A stretch of 47,283 nucleotides of DNA, from contig JAKOGH010000545.1 of the NCBI GenBank assembly GCA_024811115.1, positions 1 through 47,283 on the forward strand. The letters run 5' to 3'. The position numbers and the translations under genes were made by a program. Below, piece after piece: positions 12,043-23,502 of this stretch (position 1 is the stretch's first letter; each line of letters begins with the position of its first letter). The notes under the pieces are model-generated. The model saw only the letters and a list, made by a program, of their open reading frames with translations, made no database searches and had not been told where the DNA came from. Source of the stretch: Terana coerulea (Eukaryota > Basidiomycota > Agaricomycetes > Polyporales > Phanerochaetaceae).

Positions 12043-12907
12043 GGCGGAGGGGTGAAGGGGTAGATGGAGGTTAAGCAGAGTAGTATAGCGAGCGGGCTCT
12101 GACGGATCGACTGGTGGGAGTTGAGGAGAGAGATGGGAGAGGGACGCAACCGCTCAGGGGCCCGTCCCTTTTATGGCCGTTCTATTTTGAAATGTTTATT
12201 CGCCGGGAAACTCGTCGGACACGCTTACGTAAGCGTGTGAACCTCCTCGGCGGGCGCGCGGCATCGCCTGTCCGCCTCACCGATTGGCTCGTGGGCCTTC
12301 TGACCCTGGAATTTGAGGGCGCGACGGAGTTGGAAGCAGCTTTGCCCGCTAGAGCGGCATCAATTCCTGTCACGGCCGTCACGGCTGGTCTCCAGGTGCG
12401 TCGGCCGCGGTGAGTGCCGAGCGTCACACTAGGTTCGCTGTAACGCTTTCGGGCGCAGGTCGGTCGAGAGCAGAACCCGGACTCAGGTGGCCACGGCGGT
12501 ACCAAGGTGTCTGTAGCTCCTTCGCACGGCTTCTGTGAGTATGGACTTACATACCTGGGATGAATAGAAGGATGGCTAGCACATCATCTCCCAATTCTCC
12601 GACAACGCCTCAGGGGCGCTCACCGCGAACAACACCGATTGACGTCCAGAAAGGTTGATTGCCACCTTCACTATCAGGTTGTGGCGGTGGGCCGTTTGAA
12701 TGATGTGTTCGGCTGTAGCTCAGTAATCACCATGCTTGTCGGGAAAGGTGGGTTTCCAGCAACCGTTGCGTCGCATTTGCAAGCCTTGAGGCCAACTTGA
12801 GTTGAAGGATCGTTCGGAGCAGGACTAGAACGTCAATCCAATTAAACAGAATCCGCGATAGCACATACATGAGAGCTGGTAGCGACGGAGGCAGAGAAGA
12901 GTAGATT
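12043..12907. other. Intergenic, 0.87 kb
   Basis: Lies between the 5' end of the C-x-x-C gene and the 3' end of TSC10. It should hold the promoter of the former and terminator of the latter. No additional gene or repeat is evident. Confidence 0.4.
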
Positions 12908-14216
12908 TCATTTCAGTGGTGGCGACGAGACCAGACCTTTGGAACTCAGATACTCGTAGTGATCAGGCGTATGAGCTTTGACTTCCTTGTCGACGTCACG
13001 GCGCCAGAGCGGAAGTCCAATCTATGACGACCACTTAGTCGTATGACCACAGCGTCGCGAGTGAGAAAAGTGCTTACCATGCCAATGAAGGCGTATATCT
13101 GGTCCAGTATACCGCTGTTTCCTGGTGACGAACCTCTTGTCGAGGCGCGGAAAGTATGGCTAATAAAATCGTACGTTATATGGAACCGACCCCTCTCGAC
13201 GCCGTCCAGAAGATGAAGTGCGACGGTTTCGGGCTCCGTGCCCTTGTCAGTCTCTTCAAGCTTAAGTGTAATCTTGGGCTTGACCTTGTTTTCTTCGACA
13301 AACCCGGGACTAAGTATCGTTCCAGGGAACATGATGTGGATGTCAATGCCGTACAGGAGAAATTCGGACTGCAAGGCTTCAGCGAGGCCTGCAGACGGGG
13401 AGCTGTGTGAGCGAAGGCCAGTGCAACGATCAAGAAATAGACCGGGAGCGCACCCCTGATAGCGAATTTTCCGGGAGAGTACGTCGAATACCCGACGATG
13501 GAGAAGTAGCCAAGTACCGAGGAAACGAACACAATCTTGCCCTTAACTCCTTCCCGAACCATTCGTTTTGACGCAGTCTGGTATACTTTAGCAGACACCA
13601 ATTTGCCAGCGAAGCATATACCCGTACCAAAGCTGGCCACGCCTGTACCCAATATGTCTCTTCCATACACTCTCTCAGCTGCTCTTCACTCTGCTCGACC
13701 CAGAAACCCGGCCTGCTCTTGCCCGCACACAGGAAGATGGCGTCAGGACAACGTCCGTCGTGTGCCTGTGACGCTGCATCGAGAGCTGCTTCAGCCTCTT
13801 TCGCGCTATCCACGCCAAAGCTGTATGCGTGGAAGATTTGGGTAGGGTCTTGCCTGGCGGACTAAACGCAACCGGTCTGAGCATAAGTTCGAGTGCTTTG
13901 AGGGCGAGACGCACCTCGACTTCCCGCAGGGCTTTGTCTAGCCGCTCTTGGTTACGTGCAACGATGGTGACATGTGCGCCGCGTTTGGCGAGAAGGACAG
14001 CGAGTCCGAGGCCCAAGCCTGCCGATCCGCCCGTCACGAAGCAGTGCTAGACTCAACACGAGTTCTCTCAGCAGCAACATCGTTGACGAGCCAGAGGAAA
14101 CACACCTTGTCCTTCGGATCCCACTTCTTCTTGCCAAAGAACATGGTTGACAGAGCCCAAGACGATGCCAGGACAGCGCAGACCGCCGTGAGCACCGGCA
14201 GCGAAGGAAACATCAC
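12908..14216 (-). CDS. TSC10: 3-ketodihydrosphingosine reductase
   Basis: NADPH-dependent reductase converting 3-ketodihydrosphingosine to dihydrosphingosine, the second step of sphingolipid synthesis at the ER membrane. Six exons: 14216-14106, 14046-13915, 13861-13628, 13577-13454, 13388-13078 and 13021-12908. They sum to exactly 342 codons (341 aa), close to the family length, with no frame defect. Residues ~4-24 form a hydrophobic anchor. The dinucleotide-binding motif GGSAGLG is at 43-49 and the catalytic set is Ser178/179, Tyr192 and Lys196 (YSPGK). Downstream come LLYGIDIHIMFPGTI and FRASTRG, then a C-terminal hydrophobic stretch, IYAFIGM into IGLPLWRR, both typical of fungal TSC10. An in-frame double ATG opens the gene; either Met works. 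Divergent from the Apq12-like gene. Confidence 0.93.
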
Positions 14217-14436
14217 CGTCGAGGGAACTTCGGGCTGGCTGCTAGACGCTGGAGGCGCTGTTTGGACGCATCATCCCGACCCGTCCGCTATCACTAGAAC
14301 CTTATGTTCTTGATTGGGTCACGGCGCGCTTTCGGCACGCAGGCAAGAAGGCGGGATGATGTGTTGGTCGTGTTTGGGTTACACGTTGAACGCAGCCAGC
14401 GGCCACGACCAGTACTGCTCACTGCTCGACACAGCG
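14217..14436. promoter_or_regulatory. Bidirectional promoter, TSC10 / Apq12-like gene
   Basis: Only 220 bp separate the two divergent start codons, so both genes must draw on this interval for promoter sequence. No clear TATA box was identified. Both products concern ER or nuclear-envelope membranes, making co-regulation plausible, but that is inference. Confidence 0.5.
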
Positions 14437-15222
14437 ATGGACTATCTGAATAATGCAGCTCCGCCCGAATTCTTGGATCCTCTCTTCGACTACCTCTCCG
14501 ACCACCTCCCATCGCCGTTGTACGACATTGCGAGCACACTCCTCACACATGGCTTCTCTCTGCTCTCCTCCGCCTTCACTCTCGTGCGCACACTCCTGGC
14601 AAACTCACCATGGTCGTGGGACGCACAGAAAATCCTACCTCCGCTCATCACGCTGCTCGCAGCGTACCTCGCGCTCGTGAGCTTCTATCGCACGACCGGA
14701 TGGATGATACGCACGGCGTTCGCTTTCGTCAAGTGGGGATTCATTCTGAGCACCCTTGGCGCCGCCGCGGGGTACTTCCTTGCGAACGCTCAGGTGGGCG
14801 GGGGCGGTAACAATGTTGGGGGAGCCTTCGGCGGCGTACTCCCGACCATAGGGGGCATGCTACTCAACATGCTCAACGCCGACCCTCAGAACCGGCAGAA
14901 CCGGAACACGGCTGGCTCGAAGGCTGGTACTGGTCGCCAGACACGATCCAAAACAAAGCAGCAGCGACAGCAGCGGCCCAATGCATGGGATAGCTGGGAC
15001 AAGCAGCAGGACTGGCAGTACACTGACCGGAACGAAGAGCCCGCGGAAGGCGCGAATGTACAGAAGATATTCGCGGATATCGTCGGCTCAGTCAAAGATT
15101 CGGGGATATGGGAAGCGGCAAAGGGTGCCATGGATGACCTCGGCAAGGGTGCAGATAGAGAGGGCGCATCGGCGAGAGGTAGCAAGAAGGACAAGAAGGG
15201 GAAGGGCACCAAGTCACGGTGA
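14437..15222 (+). CDS. Apq12-like nuclear-envelope/ER membrane protein
   Basis: Single-exon gene of 261 aa from the ATG at 14437; an in-frame upstream ATG at 14314 would add 41 residues but lies next to the divergent TSC10 start and adds nothing conserved. Residues ~65-115 hold two hydrophobic segments (PPLITLLAAYLALVSFYRTT and FVKWGFILSTLGAAAGYF) separated by a short basic turn. This pattern and the Tyr-Arg-Thr-Thr element fit the Apq12 family, ER/nuclear-envelope proteins needed for nuclear pore assembly and lipid homeostasis. The second half is hydrophilic, rich in Gln/Arg, and ends in a strongly basic Lys-rich tail. Family assignment rests on recalled topology and short motifs, not a search; a lineage-specific membrane protein is the alternative. 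Frame intact. Confidence 0.6.
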   Translation: MDYLNNAAPPEFLDPLFDYLSDHLPSPLYDIASTLLTHGFSLLSSAFTLVRTLLANSPWSWDAQKILPPLITLLAAYLALVSFYRTTGWMIRTAFAFVKWGFILSTLGAAAGYFLANAQVGGGGNNVGGAFGGVLPTIGGMLLNMLNADPQNRQNRNTAGSKAGTGRQTRSKTKQQRQQRPNAWDSWDKQQDWQYTDRNEEPAEGANVQKIFADIVGSVKDSGIWEAAKGAMDDLGKGADREGASARGSKKDKKGKGTKSR

Positions 15223-15694
15223 TGTGTTTCTGCCAGCCGTAGGCTTATTGTCGTCTTCCTTGTGAGTCTATTTTGTTTCGTCATGACTACTCACTCATCC
15301 ATTTCAAGCGTTTTGCTATGTATTGAAGTAAATGCTTGGTTGTATCTGTACTCGGCCTGGCCCGCTCTCAAGTTATCCGTACTCTCAAACATGTGCACGC
15401 CGTAAATGGATTTTGAGATTCCAATCAAGAATAGATTGTAATACCATATAGAGGCAGCTAAGACTCTAGTGAGTCCGCTCAATGACAAAGCTCTCGTGAG
15501 TCGTCATCCACACTTTGCAGACGGTTGTCACAAGCTTTGACTAGTGCATCCGTTCATCTGAGAACCGTTTGCATTCTTTACAGTTTAGCCGTGGCCGTAA
15601 TACTAACTATCATTTTGACTACTTCTCATGAAGTGCTGCCTTTGCGCTACGACGAAGTCCGTAGGTGTGAGACACCCTCACCGGCGCTACCTAC
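15223..15694. other. Convergent 3' intergenic region
   Basis: Separates the 3' ends of the Apq12-like gene (+) and F-box gene 1 (-). AT-richer than its surroundings, as expected for 3' untranslated and termination sequence. No gene seen. Confidence 0.4.
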
Positions 15695-17185
15695 CTAGAA
15701 GCCCAGCGAACTACTCCTTGCGCGTGCTCTAAGGTGTCGAAACAAATTGTCTCGGTCAAATTTTGAGCCTGGGTGGGGATACACTCTGGAAATACCCGCG
15801 AGCTGTCTGCTAAGCTTGGCGTTCACCTGAGTCTCGGTGTGTTTGACTTCCTCGGGGGCACAAACATGACTGAATACCAAACTTTCTAGCGTGTTGCACA
15901 TGCCTAACGCTTTGATAAATCCCGGCCATTCGAGGGACATACAGAGCTCAAAGATGTCTGGCGACATGACCAATCGAATGTGGCGCACGGTCGCGGATAC
16001 TGGCAACACGTAATAGTTGAGATACAAGTCGAAAGTTTCCTAAAAATTGTTCGAATTATTTAACTCCAGACACGAAGCTGATGGTGGAGCTCTACACACC
16101 GACATGCGGCTCCTTGAAGCATTATCCAATGGACCGACGTTAATCTGTAACCAAATAACGCTTGGTCCAGAGAATAAGCCCAGATCTTTGTGAGTGTCAG
16201 TATGGACTGCACGTAATGAAATTCAGAGCGTTCACTTGCCTTGGTATGGCAAGATTTCAGCCGCTTCTAGCTGGAGTGTGCAATCCACCACATTGGCACC
16301 GTGAGTGTCCAATAATGAATGAAAAACTCGCATCACTGGCCCCATATCTGTACGTTCCATGCCGGACATGATGGGAGCAGTGATCTTCTTCAATGCTCCG
16401 GGCATGAGCCAGTCGCTAAGGACGTTGAGGGTGTAGAGAACATCTGTAGCCCGTGTTCCTTCCATGCTAAGCGTCCGAACTCGCAGCCGATCCGCATCGT
16501 GTTCCTCATTGACGCAACCCCGTGCGAGGGTGGTCGAAGCATACTGAACATTGGGCAGGCATAGCGAATCGACTGAGCCGAATATAGCTGAGTGCCGCAA
16601 GAGGCCCAGGAGGGCATCCACGCGGATCTCCAGGAGCGTGAGCTTGCAATCATGAAGAGGGAGGGTGGCGGCGTATGACTCCACTTGGGACGATGACACG
16701 GAGAATGCGTCCATGACAAGGTAGGTGAGGTTGGGCAGAGCTTGGAGAACGCCACTAAGATGTCCAGTGGCACAGGTCGAAACTTCGAGACGTAGAGAAA
16801 CGACGTGGGGCGCAACTCTTCTGGACTGGCTGGTAGCAAGAAGGTTCTCTAGCAGAGATCTGTCCCCTCTAGCGCGTATGTGGCGGAAAAGGTGCTTGGA
16901 GCTTCGTGGTACCCAGGCGCGACAGGTGAGCGTACAAGCCATGAGGTTGCGCCTCTGTGCCTTTCTCTGGCGGATGCGGTGGGTATATCGTCCATCGCGA
17001 CTCTCCAATACGAGCTCCTCGTAGCCGGAGGCCACTTCATCCACAATTTGGTCGACAAGCTCCTGTGCGAGTAGGGACATCATTGACGAATGCATAGACC
17101 CGCTGCATAGTCGGTCGCTTCTAACGGGATCGACTGCAGTTTCCAGCTCAAGAATGGCCAGGTTCAAATCGGATAGCTCTTCCAT
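15695..17185 (-). CDS. F-box-like protein (family member 1)
   Basis: Likely substrate-receptor type protein with an N-terminal F-box and leucine-rich C-terminal region, of a kind greatly expanded in Agaricomycetes. Exons 17185-16236, 16145-16096 (first base uncertain by one) and 16039-15695 give an uninterrupted frame of about 447 aa. The F-box region is residues ~36-105: LAQELVDQIVDEVA, then CTLTCRAWVPRSSKHLFRHI. Leucine-rich segments follow (LPNLTYLVMDAF, LSMEGTRATDVLYTLN). The last exon contains TVRHIRLVMSP and ends VNAKLSRQ through LRARARSSSLGF, which aligns with the end of the F-box gene at 21552-22965. The donor of intron 1 is a GTGAAC site; a nearby GC-type donor would give a stop, so it was rejected. 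Target protein unknown. Confidence 0.75.
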
Positions 17186-17781
17186 GCCAACTTCTGCAAA
17201 GAGAGAGATTGAACCACGGAGCGGTGAATTACAGGCCTAGGATAAGCCCAAGCTGACCTTCAGTCGAATTAGGTCACTGTCAATGTGGCGCCAGCCAAGT
17301 TGCAGCCTGAATCGGCTGTCTAATGAACTGGAGTTACTCGAGCAATCTTGGTTGAGCAAAGGTGGCTTATGGGGATCTGTTTAATGTGCAACAGGGAGCC
17401 TCGTCCCAGGGGGTAAGTGGCGAGGGTAGGGAACGAGGTTAGAGCGAAGCGTGTGAGCAATTGAGTGCCACTCACAACAGCAGCCTGGTGGCATCGGCGT
17501 TCTCCGATGATTGAGGAATCGCAATGTGCTAAATATCCCCTGGATGCTCGCTTCATGGCCTTACGAGCAGCTATACTCTATGCGCGGTATTCAGGAAGCC
17601 GAGGTGTACACGATAGCGACATCTTCGACTGTGTATACACCAATTGTTTGTTAGAAACTCATCAGGTTCGCTGTGCGAGCCACCGTATTTGCAGAGCAGA
17701 GTACATTTGAAGACATGATATTTACTAGGGTCAGAGAGGTGCCCTGGGCGCGGCAAGTAAGCCCCTTGTAACAAGCATTGA
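17186..17781. other. Intergenic between two minus-strand F-box genes
   Basis: Contains the presumed promoter of F-box gene 1 and 3' end of the propeller-type F-box gene. No further coding structure recognised. Confidence 0.4.
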
Positions 17782-20238
17782 TCAGAAGCGGTCAGTCCGT
17801 TCCGACCCGTAGAAGGAAATGAACGGGGGCTCAGGTTCATCCTCGAGCCAGCTTGCATGCACGTTGCCTCCGCGCTCCTTCAGCTCGCGCCACCGGTTCC
17901 GCCCATTGCTTCGCTCCATCATTCCCATCTTCACGTACCGGCGCCCAACGGCGGTGGCGGAGCTGTCGAGCGGCAGCGGGCGGGCCTGCGTCGGCGCGTC
18001 GCTTTCGAGGGCGCGCATGAGCGCTATGGCATCCGGCGGGTCCGTAATGAGGAATAGCGCCTGGCCAGGCTCGTGGAATAGCGCGAGCTGCCCACCGATG
18101 CGCAGGATGATGAGGTAATCGTTGCGCGCAAGCGGCGTCACCGTTCCGTAGTAGTGCCACGCGTTCGCGATGTACCATGCTAGCTGCGCGCCAGGGATGG
18201 GCACGTACGCAAGCCATGTATTAGAAGAGTCGCCGTCGTCACCCGGCGTAATCCAGGCGGGTTTCCAGCCGTCGGGCAAGGGCCGCGGGAGGGACTGCTC
18301 CCACTTCCGTGAAGAGCTTGAGGCGATCTTCCTCCAACGGTACGCGAGGGCCGCTATATGGGAACGGTCGAGCACATGTCGAGGTAATCGATTCCTAGCC
18401 CGACAAAATAAGACGTTGGGAAATCGGGTTTATGACCGCCGCGAATCACTCACTACAGGTAGCAAGCCGTGCTCGTCAGTTTTCTGAGGGAAGCTGAGCG
18501 GCATAAAACAGCTCTGTAGCTGCCGTGCGTTCAATGGGCCGACGTTGCAGATCACCAGCTCGCCGTATGCGTTTCCAAACACAGCGACACCTAAGCCTTC
18601 ATCATAGTCGTAAACCCCCATGGCGTAGAGGCCAGAGAGTTCCGGATCCGCGACCTCGAATTTTGCTTGGCGATGGTCGAATGCAGGCTCATGCTCGTTA
18701 CTAAGCGCGGGCTCAACGTTGAGCTCGCCCTCCGTCCCGGCTGCGTCGGTAATTTCAGTCGGTTGACGACGACCTCGAGGTAGACGTCGACTTATAGTGG
18801 CAAACGAGAAAGTACCGTTTGGCTTCGTGGGTGCTTGAAGCCATGACACAACCGTTCCATCTGCGGACAGCTTGGGCTTGTATGGGTCTTCCGTGTGGAA
18901 CCAGTCGGGTTCGCCATAGTCGACCAGGCTCTGCCGGAGCGAGACGTGTATAGGAGGCGCGTACGAATAAATCTTGATAGGGTCCAGAGCTGAACTCTGG
19001 GTTGCAAGCCGGGTCTTTCCGGAGGTCAGCGAGCGCAACTTCGTAGACGTCTACGCCGCTCTCGCTCGACGTGCACAGGATGACCGCTGCGTCCCCGCTT
19101 GGACCCTCGGCACGCATTCCGCCGCTAACGTTCGACGACGGACGGACGACGATGTCAGCGAAGGCAAGCGGGGACTCAAAACGATATTTCCAGGTGTAGG
19201 TAATGTCTGCGCTGTCGTCTATAACCACGATTTTCATAACTTGCAGGTACTCATATGTAACCACACATATGATGTCCTCGTGGAAAAGCATCGCAGCGCA
19301 GCCCTGCACAGGAATATGAGAGAAGAAATGCACCGAGGGCAAGTAACGTGGCTTACCCCTATTAAATCTCTAGGTTCGTAAAGATCAGCGGTAAATCCGT
19401 CTGTTGATATCGCAAAGCCTGGTAGGGTGCAATCGTTATGCTCTCCATAACCAACGATGTTTCCCCAGAAACCACGGAGCTGGCCGATGCCCGGGATTCG
19501 CATGCGACGAACGAACGTATATTCTCCACTCTGCTTGTGCAATGCAATTATGTCGACGATGGGCTGCCTGCACTCGTAGCATCAGTAATGACGTGGTATC
19601 ATGCAGTTTTGGGATACCTACGTGCTTGTGCGGAGTTCCAACGCAACCACCAACGTCCCTTCTTGAATCTGAGTGTATCCGTTGTTAACCGGCCCTTCCA
19701 AATATACCTCTGCCGAGGGACCTGGCTGCGGCGCCCCGTGTCTCATCGACACAACTCCGGCCAGCGACAAAAGACTCAATACGCTCGTCGTGCTGTCGGA
19801 AGAGGCGACTAGAAGCCATTGCCCCAGTACGACCTTGACCCAGGTCACGGAGCGCGTTTGGTGGAAAGGAATGAAGGTGGGAGAAGCCACCGCCTTCCTA
19901 TCAATGCGTCGCATAAGCGGAAGCAATGCGCAACCAAGACTTCGCATTGTTCCCCGGATAAGTTGTCGATGTTTCGGGTGTAGGTCGGCATGAATAACTC
20001 GTGAGCGACCACATCGCGTTTCAGGATGTTAGCCCATGTAGTCTTCGAGCGTGTAACCGCTTGAAAGCGTGAAGATGTCTATCAATGGGCAGAGATTAGC
20101 TCGCAAAGATTCGGAAGGACTTTGACGAGTATGTGGACGCACCTGCCTCAACCTCAACATGTCCCCAATTCCGAGGTATCGTAGTATAGCTAACAGGAGG
20201 TCATCGTTCATGCTCTCGAACGTAGCATTCTCTGGCAT
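17782..20238 (-). CDS. F-box protein with beta-propeller-like body (frame-broken)
   Basis: Large F-box protein of a type common in Agaricomycetes. Exon 1 (20238-20143) encodes the F-box start, MNDDLLLAILRYLGIGDMLR. Exon 2 (20078-19622) continues TSSRFQAVTRSKTTWANIL. Exons 19567-19357, 19303-18454 and 18394-17782 carry repeated strand-like blocks (RSVTWVKVVLGQWLLVASSD, GYGEHNDCTL, GLYAMGVYDYDEGLGVAVFG) suggesting a WD-like propeller, and end FYGSERTDRF. Introns are 53-64 nt. The frame breaks at about 19887-19895 (one base apparently missing beside CGG) and again within exon 4 around 18980-19040; the last intron is also out of phase. Three or so breaks make pseudogenisation a serious alternative to sequencing error. 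Substrate unknown. Confidence 0.65.
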
Positions 20239-20493
20239 TGCTGACGAAACTCACGCAAGCAATAGCAAGACGCGAGACCGATGTGGTCACAACAACTCTT
20301 TGGATAGTTGCAACGGCTGGAGGAGATTGTTGAAGCAGAGCGACATGAATTCGGCGATGACACACGCCGCAAGCACGCTGCCCGAACCCGAAATTTGCCA
20401 CTCTCGCGCCGTGCCGTACATGCAGTCAATACTGAGTACTGAGGAGGGAACGCTGATATGATCCGTAAAGCCTGGATCATTTCAATACGCTAC

Positions 20494-21105
20494 CTAGTAG
20501 GTACGCGGATGCATGGGCGGGACGCAATTGTCTATGAGAAGTTTGCTTGAATGCCCGTCTAAGAGCGGCAGGGAGATGCGCAGAAGACAGAATTTGGGCA
20601 TTGCAGACAGATAGACACTATGATTGAGCTGCTGAATATTGCCATGTGTCCCGCGATCAGGTGTCGAGACACTCACCGAAAACAGTGACAGTGATATTCA
20701 ATGGGATACAGAAGCATATCCATGATGTGGTGATTGTGAGGCCATGGTATTCTGCGATAAAAGCTGCAGTCTAGACACACGAAGATTTTGAAAGTCTATA
20801 ATCTCGTTAGCATTCTAAAGCGATATACGCCAGAATCGGATGCGTACCGGTGCCTGCACCAATAGTGACTCCTTCATCAACAAAATCACAAGAGCCGAAC
20901 ATATATGCCCATCTTGTATCTCCAGCAAGATCTTTCGTAGTCATTGATAAGCCTGTCCAGATGCCGCTCACGACTTGTAACCAGTCTGGGCCGAGAGTTG
21001 CGGGGAGAGTGGTATGTCGAGCATGTCCGGTCGGGTTGGCATATGGTTGTCGAAAAAGTTCGCTTCAAAGAACAGCTATGTCTAAATGTCAAGCTATAGC
21101 TTTGA
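20494..21105 (-). CDS. Unrecognised coding-like stretch, several short exons
   Basis: No family recognised. On the minus strand a plausible exon near 21095-20995 (LFFEANFFDNHMPTRPDM ...) joins through a 59-nt GTGAGC...ACAAG intron to WAYMFGSCDFVDEGVTIGAG. A donor GTACGC then leads past a CTAAC branch-like element to an AG near 20795. A further open segment (YLSAMPKFCLLRISLPLLDG) ends at 20494. Splice signals and amino-acid composition look protein-like, but the start, the full exon chain and the frame between the last two pieces are unresolved. It could be a remnant. Confidence 0.3.
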
Positions 21106-21551
21106 GGAGAGGTCTAGGGTATGGTATGGCGAAAGTCAACGAGGTAGAGTGGGGTGAATTGGGTGAAGATGATAGTAAAGGGCCTTGAGTACCGGAAAGA
21201 AGACAGCTCGGTAGGGCTCGGTCGGCCGGCGCTTCCGGTTTGATGAACTTGCTCCCGACCACAACCCAGCCACTTGCGTTCAGCGAAGAAAGGTCGACGA
21301 CGGCGAGGGCGAACAAGCTGGTCAAAGGCGTGAAATATTAAAGAGACGCAGGGACGCCTGGGCAAGGCTAACTTGGTCAGTCTCTGGACGACTTGACTGT
21401 CCCGCTCACGTTTCATACGGCCGGACCCAAGCCCGCTGTATTCGTCCGCTGGGAGCAGGCTGGCAACGCGAGCGAACATCGAACCTCACGAACATCTGTG
21501 ATAAGCTTACTGCTATGGAGCTCAACCAGTCAGGTGCATGTGAATACCGAC

Positions 21552-22965
21552 ATGGACCGTCCCGAGGAGACCCTGTTGCTTCCAGCTCAGGCAACTCAGC
21601 TTGCGAATCCCTCGCAGCGTACGAGCACAAGCATCGCGGACGCACCGCAAGAGCTCGTGGATGTCATCCTCGACATAGTCGCGAAAGGCTTTGAGAACCG
21701 TGCACACTTCGGATATACCGCGAACCCAAGGCAGCACCGCGACCTTGCCAGCTGTAGCCTGACCTGTCGCCGTTGGGCCCCCGAAGCTCCAAATACCTCC
21801 TCAATACCGTTCACGTCGGCCTTTCTGCTATCTTCGGCCGGTCTTTCTCCATGTACCGCCTCGTTCAAGACTTGAAATCGTCGGAAAGGATGGCGACGAA
21901 CGTCACGTCGGTATCATTCTACCACGGCTGCAGCACACAAGACATCAAAGACCTATTTGCCGCCCTCCCAAGCCTCGTTCGCCTTGGTATAGCCCACGCC
22001 GGCCCACTCGCGACGTCGGTACATGGCTCGCCAGCGCAGCGCATATCGTCAGGCACTCTGCACACGCTCGATCTCTTGGCAGTGTCGACTGACTCTCTGG
22101 CTCACCTCGCGGGGCTGTTCAGCCGTATCAACAACCTGTACCTGCGTCGACTCATCTACAGCTTCAACGGCGGCCAGGGGACGCCTAAGACGAACCATCT
22201 GCGCGTGAAGGTGTTGTGTGTGGAGAAGACCAGCGGTATCATCATGCAGGCAGCTCTGAATACGCTCGAGCGTGCGATGATGCCGTCGGTCCTGCGAAAG
22301 GCCTCCTTCCTCATGACAGACGGCCATGTCATCAACTTTCAGGCCGGACTTGGGTCGTTTCTCGGAACGGTTGGACAAGCCATTGAAGACCTCACGCTGG
22401 CCATCGACCTTCTAGACAAGCGTAAGGTGTTCCGCCAATCGCTGCTCGCCGAAACTGACTACAGTCGACGGCACTATAGCATCGGTGCCAATAATGGAAC
22501 TGCAGAGCTGCGTCAGCCTGCGGTACCTGAAGGTTGTGGTGGATCATCTTGAGGATTACGACGTCAGTTCTCTCCGGCAACGTCTCGCCCCGTGTGTCTA
22601 CTAACATTTGCTCTTGCGTATAGACACCCATTGATATATGCATTGAACGCATCGTGTCTGCAGTGGCATCCACCGTGCGCTGCATACGGCTGGCTACCGC
22701 CCCTAGCCGCTCCGGACGTCTACTGCGCACTCCCTGGCCGGCTTTCAAGGCATCGCTCGACCGCTGCTCGACGCTGGCGCGACTCGAGTTTGATGGTGTG
22801 TGCGATGCTCGCAGTGTGCACACGACCCGCGAAGACATCAACGCACGACTGCGTGAGCAGTACCGTGATGTTGTAGTGGTGCTTCCGAGAAGGGCGAGCC
22901 TGAGCGTATTGGAGTGGTCGATGACCATCTCTCTGCGAGCGCGCAGTCCAACTGTAGGGTTTTAG
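21552..22965 (+). CDS. F-box-like protein (family member 2)
   Basis: Paralogue of F-box gene 1. Exons 21552-22421, 22480-22562 and 22624-22965, with 58- and 61-nt introns; the second-exon join reads DKPSVPIMELQSC. The F-box core is residues ~32-75 (APQELVDVILDIVAKG, then CSLTCRRWAP). Leucine-rich repeats follow (LPSLVRLGIAH, LHTLDLLAVSTDSL, INNLYLRRLIYSF). The C-terminus has TVRCIRLATAP and REQYRDVVVVLPRRASLSVL. One frame break lies at the five-C run 21778-21782; one further C would restore a 431-aa protein whose next residues, RSSKYLL, match RSSKHLF in gene 1. Given that match, sequencing error is likely but a recent mutation is possible. It sits tail-to-tail with the left hydrophobin gene inside the mirrored duplication. 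Confidence 0.7.
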
Positions 22966-23502
22966 TTGGTAGGGCTCGCTGTCTATGCATGCCATGTTGC
23001 GCTTTCTTGTTGATTGTACTCTGCAAGTCACGCTCGAATGGTTATGTTATTGACATTAAACGAAATTCGATATAAACCATGTTACCATGTCATAATCCGG
23101 CAGAGTTTTGAATCTTAAGCATGTACGACCACCCCGTTGACGACCCATCATGTGTTCTTGTGCTCGTCCGATACATGACTCCGAGTATGCAGTTTCTTGG
23201 CTCAAGTACTCAGCTCGATCATGGGAACTATACTCTAGATCAGGTTTGCCCTCTTGTGCCGCAAACTGCGATATGATTTGACTCCCATATTCGCTATCGT
23301 GCACGCTCAAGTATAATCTCGATTCAGCTTCGCACGCAATGGTACCAACTCCAACTTATATGCATTCGACTACCTAGCACAGACACATTCAAAAACTCAT
23401 TCATACAAATCATACATTCAATTGGATCACGGTGACCTGTCAGCGCACTCGACTTGTCCCGCCAACCTGCTACCCGCTGAACCGCGCTTCTTCGAAAACC
23501 CC
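22966..23502. other. Tail-to-tail spacer, F-box 2 / left hydrophobin
   Basis: The 3' flanks of two convergent genes. Near the hydrophobin end a TGTATGAAT-containing segment (about 23385-23420, minus sense) is shared with the 3' flank of the right hydrophobin gene. No gene recognised. Confidence 0.4.
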
